Origin: Anaerolineaceae bacterium UBA6105
Lineage (GTDB): Bacteria > Chloroflexota > Anaerolineae > Anaerolineales > Anaerolineaceae
Direction of reading: 5' to 3'
NCBI GenBank assembly: GCA_002423495.1
Contig: DIWN01000005.1
Coordinates: 130-11,968, forward strand
DNA length: 11,839 nt
Numbering within the stretch: the stretch's first letter is position 1; each line of letters starts with the position of its first letter. The notes below the pieces were generated by a model. The model saw only the letters and a list, made by a program, of their open reading frames with translations. It was not told where the DNA came from and ran no database searches. This document shows, piece by piece, positions 6,497 to 11,839 of the stretch. The translations under genes were made by a program, and so were the position numbers.

Positions 6497-7468
6497 TCAG
6501 TCTGCCATTCTCCCGGCTCGAATCTTCTGGTAGGCGCGATACAAAAGCGGCTTGTAGACCCGAACAAAAGCGGGCACGGAGCGCACTACCTCACCGCCAA
6601 AGCCGCGTTTGAAGCGATAAACCCCCCAAAGCCCGTCGCTGCGCTGCGTAAACTGCTCCTCGAGCTCTTCTGCGCTGGCGTCAGGGATGCCCCACAGGTC
6701 GTAAATAGTCGCGCCGTGGGCTTTGGACCAGCGCATGGCTTCCCATTGGAGCAGGTAAGTGGGCATCAGGTTGCGGCTGGCGTCATCGGACGCGCCGTAA
6801 AAATACCAGGAACGCTCCCCTGAAAGAAAGAGCATCAGATATGCCAGTGGTTTTTCTTCGTGAAACGCGCCAAGCAAGACGCAGGCTCCGGATGGCGAGA
6901 ATATGTCAAATGCTTTTTGGTAATAGGAAATGTCATGCACAGCGAAACCATCGCGCGTGCCAGTGGTCTGCATCAGGTCGTAAAAGCCCTGAATGTCATT
7001 CGTTTCCCGGACCACCACGCCTTTTTTGTCAGCCAGGCGAACGTTGTAGCGTGTTTTTTGCTTCATGCGCGCCAGCAGCTCATCTTCATCAGCCTGGAGG
7101 TTAACCAGGATTGTGCTGCGGGGTTGAATGGTGTGGGTTTCCACCGTGAAACCCTGCATCTGTTCCGTAAGTTCTACAGTGAGGCCGCCCTCAGACAGGT
7201 CGGGCTCTACTTGCAGGAAGACCGCCCGATGCTGCTTGCACGCAGCATCAATTTGCCCCCAAAGGCATGCCCAGTCCTTGCCGACGGGACCTTTTGGCAG
7301 GTAGGCAATGCTGAAACCCAAAGGCAGCTTGCGGAAGAGCACTTGTGCCTGGGCGCTCGCGCTGCTGAAAACTTTGGGCTCCCAGCCAAACTCAGCCTTA
7401 AACTGCCCCCAGAGAGGGCTCTGGAGCAGATGGGGTGTATTGGAAGTTGGATGGCTGGTCTCGTTCAT
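6497..7468 (-). CDS. FemAB-type aminoacyltransferase, first copy
   Basis: This 323-residue protein belongs to the same FemAB/FemX-like family of tRNA-dependent aminoacyltransferases as the gene downstream. Matching motifs are Leu-Gln-Ser-Pro-Leu-Trp (15-20), Tyr-Leu-Pro-Lys-Gly-Pro (56-61), Met-Lys-Gln-Lys-Thr-Arg-Tyr-Asn (135-142), Thr-Arg-Asp-Gly-Phe (171-175), Leu-Met-Pro-Thr-Tyr-Leu-Leu-Gln-Trp-Glu-Ala (234-244), Tyr-Asp-Leu-Trp-Gly (256-260) and Phe-Lys-Arg-Gly-Phe (286-290). No signal peptide or membrane helix is evident, so it acts in the cytoplasm or at the inner membrane face. It starts three bases after the stop of the sugar transferase and ends two bases before the next FemAB start. 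The best guess is that the pair adds successive residues, as FemA and FemB do in Staphylococcus (inference). Confidence 0.9.
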   Translation of the reverse strand: MNETSHPTSNTPHLLQSPLWGQFKAEFGWEPKVFSSASAQAQVLFRKLPLGFSIAYLPKGPVGKDWACLWGQIDAACKQHRAVFLQVEPDLSEGGLTVELTEQMQGFTVETHTIQPRSTILVNLQADEDELLARMKQKTRYNVRLADKKGVVVRETNDIQGFYDLMQTTGTRDGFAVHDISYYQKAFDIFSPSGACVLLGAFHEEKPLAYLMLFLSGERSWYFYGASDDASRNLMPTYLLQWEAMRWSKAHGATIYDLWGIPDASAEELEEQFTQRSDGLWGVYRFKRGFGGEVVRSVPAFVRVYKPLLYRAYQKIRAGRMAD

Positions 7469-7471
7469 AAA

Positions 7472-8899
7472 TTAGCGCCCTTTGAACCCCAAAACGGAGC
7501 CAACGGTGCGCAGCAGGATATTGATGTCCATCCAGATGGATGCGTGTTCGATGTAATACAGATCGTACTGCAGTTTAGTGGCGGTCTCTGCAATGGTCTC
7601 TGCATAAACCTGGTGGATCTGAGCCCATCCTGTAATGCCTGGCTTGACCAGCATGCGCGCACGGTAGAAGGGTATTTCCTTCTGAAAGACCAGCACCAAC
7701 TTTAGACGCTCGGATCGGGGTCCCACAAAACTCATTTCGCCCCGTAAAACGTTGATGATCTGAGGAAGTTCATCCAGGTGGGCTTTCCGCAATAATCTGC
7801 CAACGCGCGTGATGCGGGGGTCGTTGTTGGCTGTGACGAGGGCTTCTTTTTCCATATCCGCTCTGGATTTCATGGTGCGGAATTTTAAGATGGTGTAAGC
7901 CTTTCCGCCTCTTCCCAGGCGTTCTTGCGTGAAGATGATTGGCCTGCCGGAATCAATCAGGATTAACAAGGCAAGCAAAGGGAAGAGTAGTGCCAGCGCT
8001 ACAAGACCGATCAAACCCAGCGCCAAATCCATCAGGCGCTTTGCAAGGCGGTAAAAACCGCTGGTAGGAGTACGGTCAAGAAAAGCGCGCACGACCCAGT
8101 CCGATTCGAGCAGGTCGATCGGGACGCGTCCCGAGAGGCTCTCGTAGGTGTCTGTCATGGTGGTCAGGTTGATGCCCTCTTCCTGGGCAGCCAGGATGCT
8201 TTGAAACATGCCGTGATTCATTTCATTCGAAATTGCTAAAATCAGGTCGGTTATACCCTGGTTGGCGATAATTTCAGCCATGCTTTCGTGATTGCCAAGG
8301 ATTGGGGAACCCAGGACAGTAGTGCCAAGTTTGGAGGGATCATCATCAATCAATCCAATCAACCTGAAGGGAGGCGGATCGAGTTCGGAGATGACCTCTA
8401 CCAGCGCAGTGCCGGCTTTGCCTGCGCCAATGATCAGAACACGTTGTTGGCGTGCAACGGAGGTAAAAGTGCGGACGTAAATTACACGCCAGAGCAGCGT
8501 TAGGACAGTGGCGGAAACGATAAAAACCGCAACGCCCAGGCGGGGTAATGAATTCGGCTCAACCGCAAAGTAGATAACCAGGTAAATAATGGCAGATGCC
8601 AGGAAAACCGTTCCGATACTGCGCAGTGTCTGGCGTAAATTTGCTGATTTACGGATGTCATAGGTGTCTACCAGCAGAATGATCCAGATGAAGGGTAAAA
8701 GGTAAAACCAGGCTGGCGCGCGATATTTCAGGAATTCCACCGTAAAACGATACCAGCTATCCCCCGCTGCCCAGGCATAAAGAGAAATTCCAAGAGCTAT
8801 CGAGGCAGCCAAAAAGTCACCCAGAACTAAAATGACACGCAGGTCTGAGGGCTTTAGACGAAATTTAGTGTTATAGGTCCCAGCGCTTGTATTTGACAT
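7472..8899 (-). CDS. Polyprenyl glycosylphosphotransferase (initiating sugar transferase)
   Basis: This 475-residue inner-membrane enzyme transfers a sugar-1-phosphate from a UDP-sugar to undecaprenyl phosphate, the first step of exopolysaccharide or surface glycan assembly. The N-terminal half has about four hydrophobic helices (22-46, 63-78, 96-113, 121-140). A Rossmann-like CoA-binding domain follows, with Gly-Ala-Gly-Lys-Ala-Gly (158-163). After a further hydrophobic stretch (288-315) comes the catalytic sugar-transferase domain: Leu-Lys-Phe-Arg-Thr-Met (338-343), the expected Asp-Glu dyad at 376-377 within Leu-Asp-Glu-Leu-Pro-Gln, Ser-Phe-Val-Gly-Pro-Arg (390-395), Lys-Pro-Gly-Ile-Thr-Gly-Trp (419-425) and a Tyr-Asp-Leu-Tyr-Tyr motif near 445. 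The sugar is not predictable. The start lies two bases after the upstream glycosyltransferase stop, with only a weak ribosome site, implying coupled translation. Wzx, Wzy and length regulators are not in the window. Confidence 0.95.
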   Translation of the reverse strand: MSNTSAGTYNTKFRLKPSDLRVILVLGDFLAASIALGISLYAWAAGDSWYRFTVEFLKYRAPAWFYLLPFIWIILLVDTYDIRKSANLRQTLRSIGTVFLASAIIYLVIYFAVEPNSLPRLGVAVFIVSATVLTLLWRVIYVRTFTSVARQQRVLIIGAGKAGTALVEVISELDPPPFRLIGLIDDDPSKLGTTVLGSPILGNHESMAEIIANQGITDLILAISNEMNHGMFQSILAAQEEGINLTTMTDTYESLSGRVPIDLLESDWVVRAFLDRTPTSGFYRLAKRLMDLALGLIGLVALALLFPLLALLILIDSGRPIIFTQERLGRGGKAYTILKFRTMKSRADMEKEALVTANNDPRITRVGRLLRKAHLDELPQIINVLRGEMSFVGPRSERLKLVLVFQKEIPFYRARMLVKPGITGWAQIHQVYAETIAETATKLQYDLYYIEHASIWMDINILLRTVGSVLGFKGR

Positions 8900-8901
8900 A
8901 G

Positions 8902-9894
8902 TTATTTTTTAGCACCAAATGCGCCGGCAATAAAGCCAGCGCCCCAGGAAAAATGCATTGTGATGATGGCGAATGGCACGCCGATCATCATCAGTATATC
9001 GCTTTTCTTGATTGCCATGTTCAGACCAACAGCGAGAAGGATCAGAAAATACAGTCCTAAAACGGAGGCAAAGAGAACCAGGGAAGGCAGCCAAAAAATC
9101 CCGACCAGGAGGGTAAGCACCAACCCTAAAAGAAAGGCAGGCGGCAGCGCCTGGCGCCAGCGCAAGGTCTCAGGGTAGCGCTTCAGCATTTGCACTTTCC
9201 AATAGCCATATCCATAGTATTGTTTAGCGAGCGCGCGCAAATTGGCGCGGGCGAAGTAAGTGCAGCGGATTTTGGGATCGAGCCAAATATTTCCGCCGCT
9301 TTGGAGGATGCGTGTGTTGAGCTCGTAGTCTTCGTTTGCCAGCAGAGTTTCGTCAAAGAGCCCGATTTGCTCGAAGAGATCCCGCTTGTAAGCGCCATAA
9401 GGGACGGTCTCCACGTAGTCGGCTTTGTCTGTGAAGCGGTAATGGGCATCCCCAACAGCCAATGGGTTGCCAGCTGCCGCGGCTATCGAGCGGGCGATCC
9501 AGGTGTCCTTTCCGGGTTGGATATCCCACACGCCGCCAACGTTCTGGGCAAGATTTCGTTTAAGGGCATCCACGCAAAGTGCAACGTAATCCGGGTTTGG
9601 AATGGAGTGCGCATCCATGCGCACGATAATGTCACCGCTGGAAGCCCTAATCGCAGCATTCAATCCGGCTGGAATGATGCGCTGCGGATTGTCCACCACC
9701 AGCAGGTCCAGACCCGGGTGAGCGGTCTTAAAGTCTGCTATCTTCTGGCGGGTAAGGTCTTCTGAGAATCCATCCGCAATCACTACCTGAAGGAGTTCGC
9801 GGGGGTAGCTTTGGCTGTATAGGGCATCCAAAACGAGATGGATGGTTTTTTCTTCATTCCGGCAAGGAATGATCACGGAAACGTTTGGGGGCAT
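8902..9894 (-). CDS. Family 2 glycosyltransferase, ExoA-like
   Basis: This 330-residue inverting glycosyltransferase of family GT2 adds a sugar from a nucleotide donor to a lipid-linked acceptor on the cytoplasmic membrane face. The N-terminus has the family opening Val-Ser-Val-Ile-Ile-Pro-Cys-Arg-Asn-Glu-Glu (5-15). Asp-Gly-Phe-Ser-Glu-Asp (41-46) and Arg-Met-Asp-Ala-His (92-96, donor/metal site) follow. Asn-Glu-Asp-Tyr-Glu-Leu (187-192) supplies the likely catalytic acid. The C-terminal 80 residues hold about three hydrophobic helices (252-272, 274-293, 301-326), as in ExoA-type succinoglycan transferases. An AGGA ribosome site lies about six bases before the ATG. It precedes the polyprenyl sugar transferase by two bases, so the two surely share a transcript. 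Confidence 0.92.
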   Translation of the reverse strand: MPPNVSVIIPCRNEEKTIHLVLDALYSQSYPRELLQVVIADGFSEDLTRQKIADFKTAHPGLDLLVVDNPQRIIPAGLNAAIRASSGDIIVRMDAHSIPNPDYVALCVDALKRNLAQNVGGVWDIQPGKDTWIARSIAAAAGNPLAVGDAHYRFTDKADYVETVPYGAYKRDLFEQIGLFDETLLANEDYELNTRILQSGGNIWLDPKIRCTYFARANLRALAKQYYGYGYWKVQMLKRYPETLRWRQALPPAFLLGLVLTLLVGIFWLPSLVLFASVLGLYFLILLAVGLNMAIKKSDILMMIGVPFAIITMHFSWGAGFIAGAFGAKK

Positions 9895-9924
9895 AGTTTT
9901 CCTAAGTACCTGGTTTTATCCTGT

Positions 9925-9947
9925 CAGCAGGTTTTGTTAGCCTGCTG
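9925..9947 (-). other. Seven-bp hairpin directly after the ridA stop codon
   Basis: CAGCAGG, a nine-base loop and CCTGCTG form a perfect stem that begins immediately after the TAG stop of ridA. No U-run follows on the minus strand, so it is not a classical terminator. It may tune or protect the transcript between ridA and the glycosyltransferase, or act as a partial terminator. Confidence 0.4.
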
Positions 9948-10346
9948 CTAAGCCGGCAGCACCGCAATAGCTTCAACCTCCACGATGCCACCCTTTGGCA
10001 GGGCAGCCACCTGGATGGCAGAACGGGCAGGGTAGTCGGAGGTGAAAAACTCAGCATAAACGCCATTCATTTCAGCAAATTGCGCCATATCGGTCAGAAA
10101 AACAGTGGTCTTGACCACTTGTTCAAGGCTGGAACCGGCACTCTCAAGCACGGATTTAAGGTTGGTGAGGGCAGTTCGCGTTTGGGCTTGAATGCCGCCT
10201 TCCACGATTGAGCCGCTGGTGGGGTCAATTCCGAGTTGACCGCTGACGAAAACAAGGCTGTCTGTGGTGATAGCCACCGAGTAAGGTCCGATAGCCGCAG
10301 GGGCATTTGAGCAAGTAACGACTTTCCGTTTGCTGTGAGAACTCAT
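9948..10346 (-). CDS. ridA: RidA family enamine/imine deaminase
   Basis: RidA (YjgF/YER057c/UK114 family) hydrolyses reactive enamine/imine intermediates such as 2-aminoacrylate, which PLP enzymes release from serine, threonine or cysteine, to the 2-oxo acid and ammonia. The family works as a cytoplasmic trimer. The 132-residue length is typical. Family landmarks are Ala-Ile-Gly-Pro-Tyr-Ser (18-23), Phe-Val-Ser-Gly-Gln (33-37), Tyr-Pro-Ala-Arg-Ser (105-109) with the substrate-binding Arg, and Val-Glu-Val-Glu-Ala-Ile-Ala (122-128) with the conserved Glu. An AGAGG ribosome binding site lies about five bases before ATG 10346, and a TATAAT box sits upstream at 10377-10382. It is the first gene of the operon whose last gene encodes a D-cysteine desulfhydrase-like PLP enzyme, a natural functional partner. 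The stop codon is TAG. Confidence 0.95.
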   Translation of the reverse strand: MSSHSKRKVVTCSNAPAAIGPYSVAITTDSLVFVSGQLGIDPTSGSIVEGGIQAQTRTALTNLKSVLESAGSSLEQVVKTTVFLTDMAQFAEMNGVYAEFFTSDYPARSAIQVAALPKGGIVEVEAIAVLPA

Positions 10347-10350
10347 AATT

Positions 10351-10382
10351 ACCTCTTTTCCAGATGTAGTGAGGCAATTATA
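10351..10382 (-). promoter_or_regulatory. Promoter -10 box and ribosome binding site of the ridA operon
   Basis: The minus strand carries TATAAT (10377-10382) and then, about 20 bases on, AGAGGT (10351-10356) just before the ridA ATG. The predicted 5' leader is about 24 bases. No good -35 hexamer was found. A small palindrome, GCGAA-TGG-TTCGC (10398-10410), occupies that position and could bind a regulator (inference). Confidence 0.55.
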
Positions 10383-10442
10383 ACATCGAGAAAGTATGCG
10401 AATGGTTCGCGCAACTTGTTGAGCTGTTATTGATCAAGGATT

Positions 10443-10480
10443 GAGTAAAAAAGAACCCGGAAATTGACTTCCGGGTTCTT
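10443..10480 (-). terminator. Rho-independent terminator of the 105-residue protein gene
   Basis: AAGAACCCGGAA (10451-10462) and TTCCGGGTTCTT (10469-10480) form a perfect 12-bp stem with a six-base loop. On the minus strand a run of T follows at once (the A-run at 10447-10452 on the plus strand). It lies about 50 bases past the gene stop and insulates the ridA operon. Confidence 0.92.
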
Positions 10481-10527
10481 TATCAATCGTTAAATTTTGC
10501 TCAGATGGTTTCGATTGGCAATTTGTT

Positions 10528-10845
10528 TTATACCTGCCAGTCTCCGACGCCTTTCCAACAATGGTCAAGATGTTCTGCCAGGACGTCCTTGAGTTTATAT
10601 TTGACAGTCTGCCGGACTGCCATCATCAGAGGTCCTCCGCCCATCTGGTTCAGCCTTCTGCCGATCTGTTTGGCTTCCCGGTGGTGGCACTGGATGTCAA
10701 AAGGACCTCCAGGAGTGATCGAAAGAAAGTCATCCTGACGGCCAATTTTAAGCAACTCCTCAATCATTTGTTTGACCTCAGCCTTGCTTTGCGCGTCCAG
10801 GGCGCGGATCTCGGGTTCACCAAAAATGCGATTAATAAGACTCAT
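10528..10845 (-). CDS. Small conserved-looking protein of unknown function, 105 residues
   Basis: I do not recognise a named family. The protein is soluble, with no signal peptide or membrane segment. It has a predicted N-terminal helix (about 18-35), a Pro-Gly-Gly-Pro-Phe-Asp turn (45-50), a Cys-His-His cluster (53-55), a Leu-Asn-Gln-Met-Gly-Gly-Gly segment (65-71) and a C-terminal helix. It ends with His-Leu-Asp-His-Cys (92-96) and Trp-x-Gly-Val-Gly-Asp-Trp (97-103). The Cys and His residues could form a metal site (inference). Coding status is well supported: an AAGGAG ribosome site about five bases before ATG 10845, a TATAAT box at 10868-10873 and a strong terminator after the TAA. It is transcribed alone, between galE and the ridA operon. 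Confidence 0.8.
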   Translation of the reverse strand: MSLINRIFGEPEIRALDAQSKAEVKQMIEELLKIGRQDDFLSITPGGPFDIQCHHREAKQIGRRLNQMGGGPLMMAVRQTVKYKLKDVLAEHLDHCWKGVGDWQV

Positions 10846-10867
10846 AAGGACTCCTTCCTTTTGAACA

Positions 10868-10873
10868 ATTATA
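10868..10873 (-). promoter_or_regulatory. -10 box (TATAAT) of the 105-residue protein gene
   Basis: The minus strand reads TTATAATTG about 22 bases before the ATG at 10845, the same extended box seen before ridA. The -35 region would fall in the terminator hairpin of galE, and no good hexamer is present there. Confidence 0.5.
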
Positions 10874-10884
10874 AGGGATTCCAG

Positions 10885-10912
10885 GTAAAAAGGCCGGAGG
10901 TATACTCCGGTC
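10885..10912 (-). terminator. Rho-independent terminator of galE
   Basis: On the minus strand CCGGAG, a five-base loop and CTCCGG form the core stem. It extends by one further G-C pair past an A-C mismatch and is followed by TTTTT (plus-strand A-run at 10887-10891). It lies six bases past the galE stop codon. Confidence 0.8.
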
Positions 10913-10918
10913 TAATGT

Positions 10919-11839
10919 TTAGTAGTGAATGATACTGTCGCGCACCTTGCCCCACTTCAGGGCGTCCGCGATGCCTTGCTCAATTGGGAGCTTTGCTTTC
11001 CAACCGAGCAGCCTGGCAGCTTTGTCAGCATTGGCGTAAGAGCCGGCCACATCGCCCGGGCGCGGGGGCTGCAGCGAGACCGGCAGCTTTTGCCCGTAAA
11101 CGTCCTCAAATGCCACCACAAACTCCTTCACCGTCACGCCAAGCCCTGTGCCAAGGTTGATGACCGTGTAGGGGGCGTCTTCTTCACAGCCCTGCTCGAT
11201 GACACTGTCGAAACGCTCCACTGCCCGGATATGAGCCTGGGCAAGATCCCAGACGTGGATGTAATCACGGATGCCAGAACCATCACGGGTAGGCCAGTCG
11301 ATTCCAGTCAGGTTAAAGACAGGATCACGCCCGAGAGCAACTTCCACCAGCTTGCCGATCAGGTGGCTGGGGTAGCGGATGTGCAGCCCCGTGCGCATTT
11401 TGGGGTCAGCCCCGATGGGGTTGAAATAGCGCAGGGCGATCGCATTCAGACCGTACGCGCTGCAGAAGTCCTTAAGCACCATTTCCATCATGTACTTGGT
11501 GCGGGAGTAGGGACTGAGCGGGCGAAGAGGGGATTCTTCGGTGACCATAAAGCCCGGAACAACGTCATAGACTGCGGCTGAAGAACTGAAAACAACCCGT
11601 TTCTGACCCAACTCAGCCAGGAGTTTGAAGAATTCCATCGATTTGACGACGTTTTCTTTGTAATACTCGTAGGGTTTTGCAACCGATTCCGGCACCACAA
11701 TCAAAGCGGCGCAGTGAATGGTGGCCTCAATATCCGGATGTTCGCTGAAAATCTGGCGCACCATTGCCCGGTCGGCAATGTCGGCTTCATAGAAAATGCG
11801 GTCTTTGGTAAATTCGCGACGACCAGTCACCAGCGAGTC
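10919..11839 (-). CDS. galE: UDP-glucose 4-epimerase, 5' end beyond the window
   Basis: GalE interconverts UDP-glucose and UDP-galactose with bound NAD, providing UDP-sugars for glycan synthesis. The window holds 306 codons; the reading frame stays open to the right edge (Asp-Ser-Leu-Val-Thr-Gly), so the start and the Gly-rich NAD-binding motif, about 30 residues, are missing. The GTG at 11828-11830 is not the true start. Short-chain dehydrogenase features are clear, counted from the first in-window codon: Ser-Ser-Ser-Ala-Ala-Val-Tyr (85-91), the catalytic Tyr-Ser-Arg-Thr-Lys (111-115), Arg-Tyr-Phe-Asn-Pro-Ile-Gly-Ala (137-144) and Asp-Gly-Ser-Gly-Ile-Arg-Asp-Tyr-Ile-His-Val (186-196). The last of these is diagnostic for GalE. 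A terminator follows the TAA. A related UDP-sugar epimerase specificity cannot be excluded. Confidence 0.93.
   Translation of the reverse strand, partial: DSLVTGRREFTKDRIFYEADIADRAMVRQIFSEHPDIEATIHCAALIVVPESVAKPYEYYKENVVKSMEFFKLLAELGQKRVVFSSSAAVYDVVPGFMVTEESPLRPLSPYSRTKYMMEMVLKDFCSAYGLNAIALRYFNPIGADPKMRTGLHIRYPSHLIGKLVEVALGRDPVFNLTGIDWPTRDGSGIRDYIHVWDLAQAHIRAVERFDSVIEQGCEEDAPYTVINLGTGLGVTVKEFVVAFEDVYGQKLPVSLQPPRPGDVAGSYANADKAARLLGWKAKLPIEQGIADALKWGKVRDSIIHY

Noticed and set aside
6860..7705. Plus-strand open frame of 281 codons
   Set aside because: It lies antisense to the first FemAB gene and the end of the sugar transferase, shows no family motifs and has no ribosome site. It is a shadow of codon use on the other strand.
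9190..9765. Plus-strand open frame of 191 codons
   Set aside because: Antisense to the ExoA-like glycosyltransferase and without any supporting signal.
10925..11581. Plus-strand open frame of 218 codons
   Set aside because: It is wholly antisense to galE, which has clear catalytic motifs in the opposite strand.

Overview
The window looks like an ordinary chromosomal segment of a moderately GC-rich bacterium. The best guess is a Chloroflexota member, probably Anaerolineae. That guess rests on the style of one membrane protein (an extracellular domain between two Thr-Pro-rich low-complexity stretches), on paired FemAB-type transferases beside a polyprenyl sugar transferase, and on a small C-terminal W-x-G-V-G-x-W protein family. 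It is inferred from gene style, not from a marker gene. No rRNA, tRNA, CRISPR array, integrase or transposase was seen.

Left part (1-4426). A plus-strand PlsC-type acyltransferase gene (46-1146) is broken by an in-frame amber codon exactly where the catalytic Asp of the HX4D motif should be. It converges tail to tail with a full-length recJ (1143-2864, minus), and the two stop codons overlap. Next on the minus strand is a two-helix membrane protein with Thr-Pro-rich linkers (3001-3879). Both recJ and this gene have a -10-like box only 6-7 bases before the ATG and no properly spaced Shine-Dalgarno sequence, which suggests leaderless transcripts. A small plus-strand DUF1801 gene (4005-4352), with its own promoter and ribosome binding site, is also cut by an in-frame amber codon. 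A pair of 19-bp hairpin-forming direct repeats follows it.

Middle part (4427-10440, all minus strand). Six closely packed genes look like one operon, read right to left: ridA, an ExoA-like family 2 glycosyltransferase, a polyprenyl glycosylphosphotransferase, two FemAB-type aminoacyltransferase paralogues, and a D-cysteine desulfhydrase/ACC-deaminase-family PLP enzyme. Four of the five junctions have gaps of 2-3 bases or an 8-base overlap. A TATAAT box and a Shine-Dalgarno sequence precede ridA, and a strong terminator of the upstream gene isolates the unit. A plausible reading is a cell-envelope operon: the glycosyltransferase and phosphoglycosyltransferase start or extend a lipid-linked glycan, and the FemAB pair attaches amino acids to peptidoglycan or to that glycan. 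The PLP enzyme and RidA could act on the same amino-acid chemistry, since RidA removes the 2-aminoacrylate-type intermediates that such PLP enzymes release.

Right part (10441-11839, minus strand). A 105-residue protein of unknown function has its own promoter, Shine-Dalgarno sequence and terminator. Beyond it is a galE-type UDP-glucose 4-epimerase with its own terminator; its N-terminus runs off the right edge. The epimerase would supply UDP-sugars and fits the glycan theme.

The most notable points are the two amber interruptions at expected-Asp positions, the ridA/PLP-enzyme/FemAB/glycan operon, the leaderless promoter pattern and the tandem hairpin repeat. I found no clear evidence of an entirely new system.
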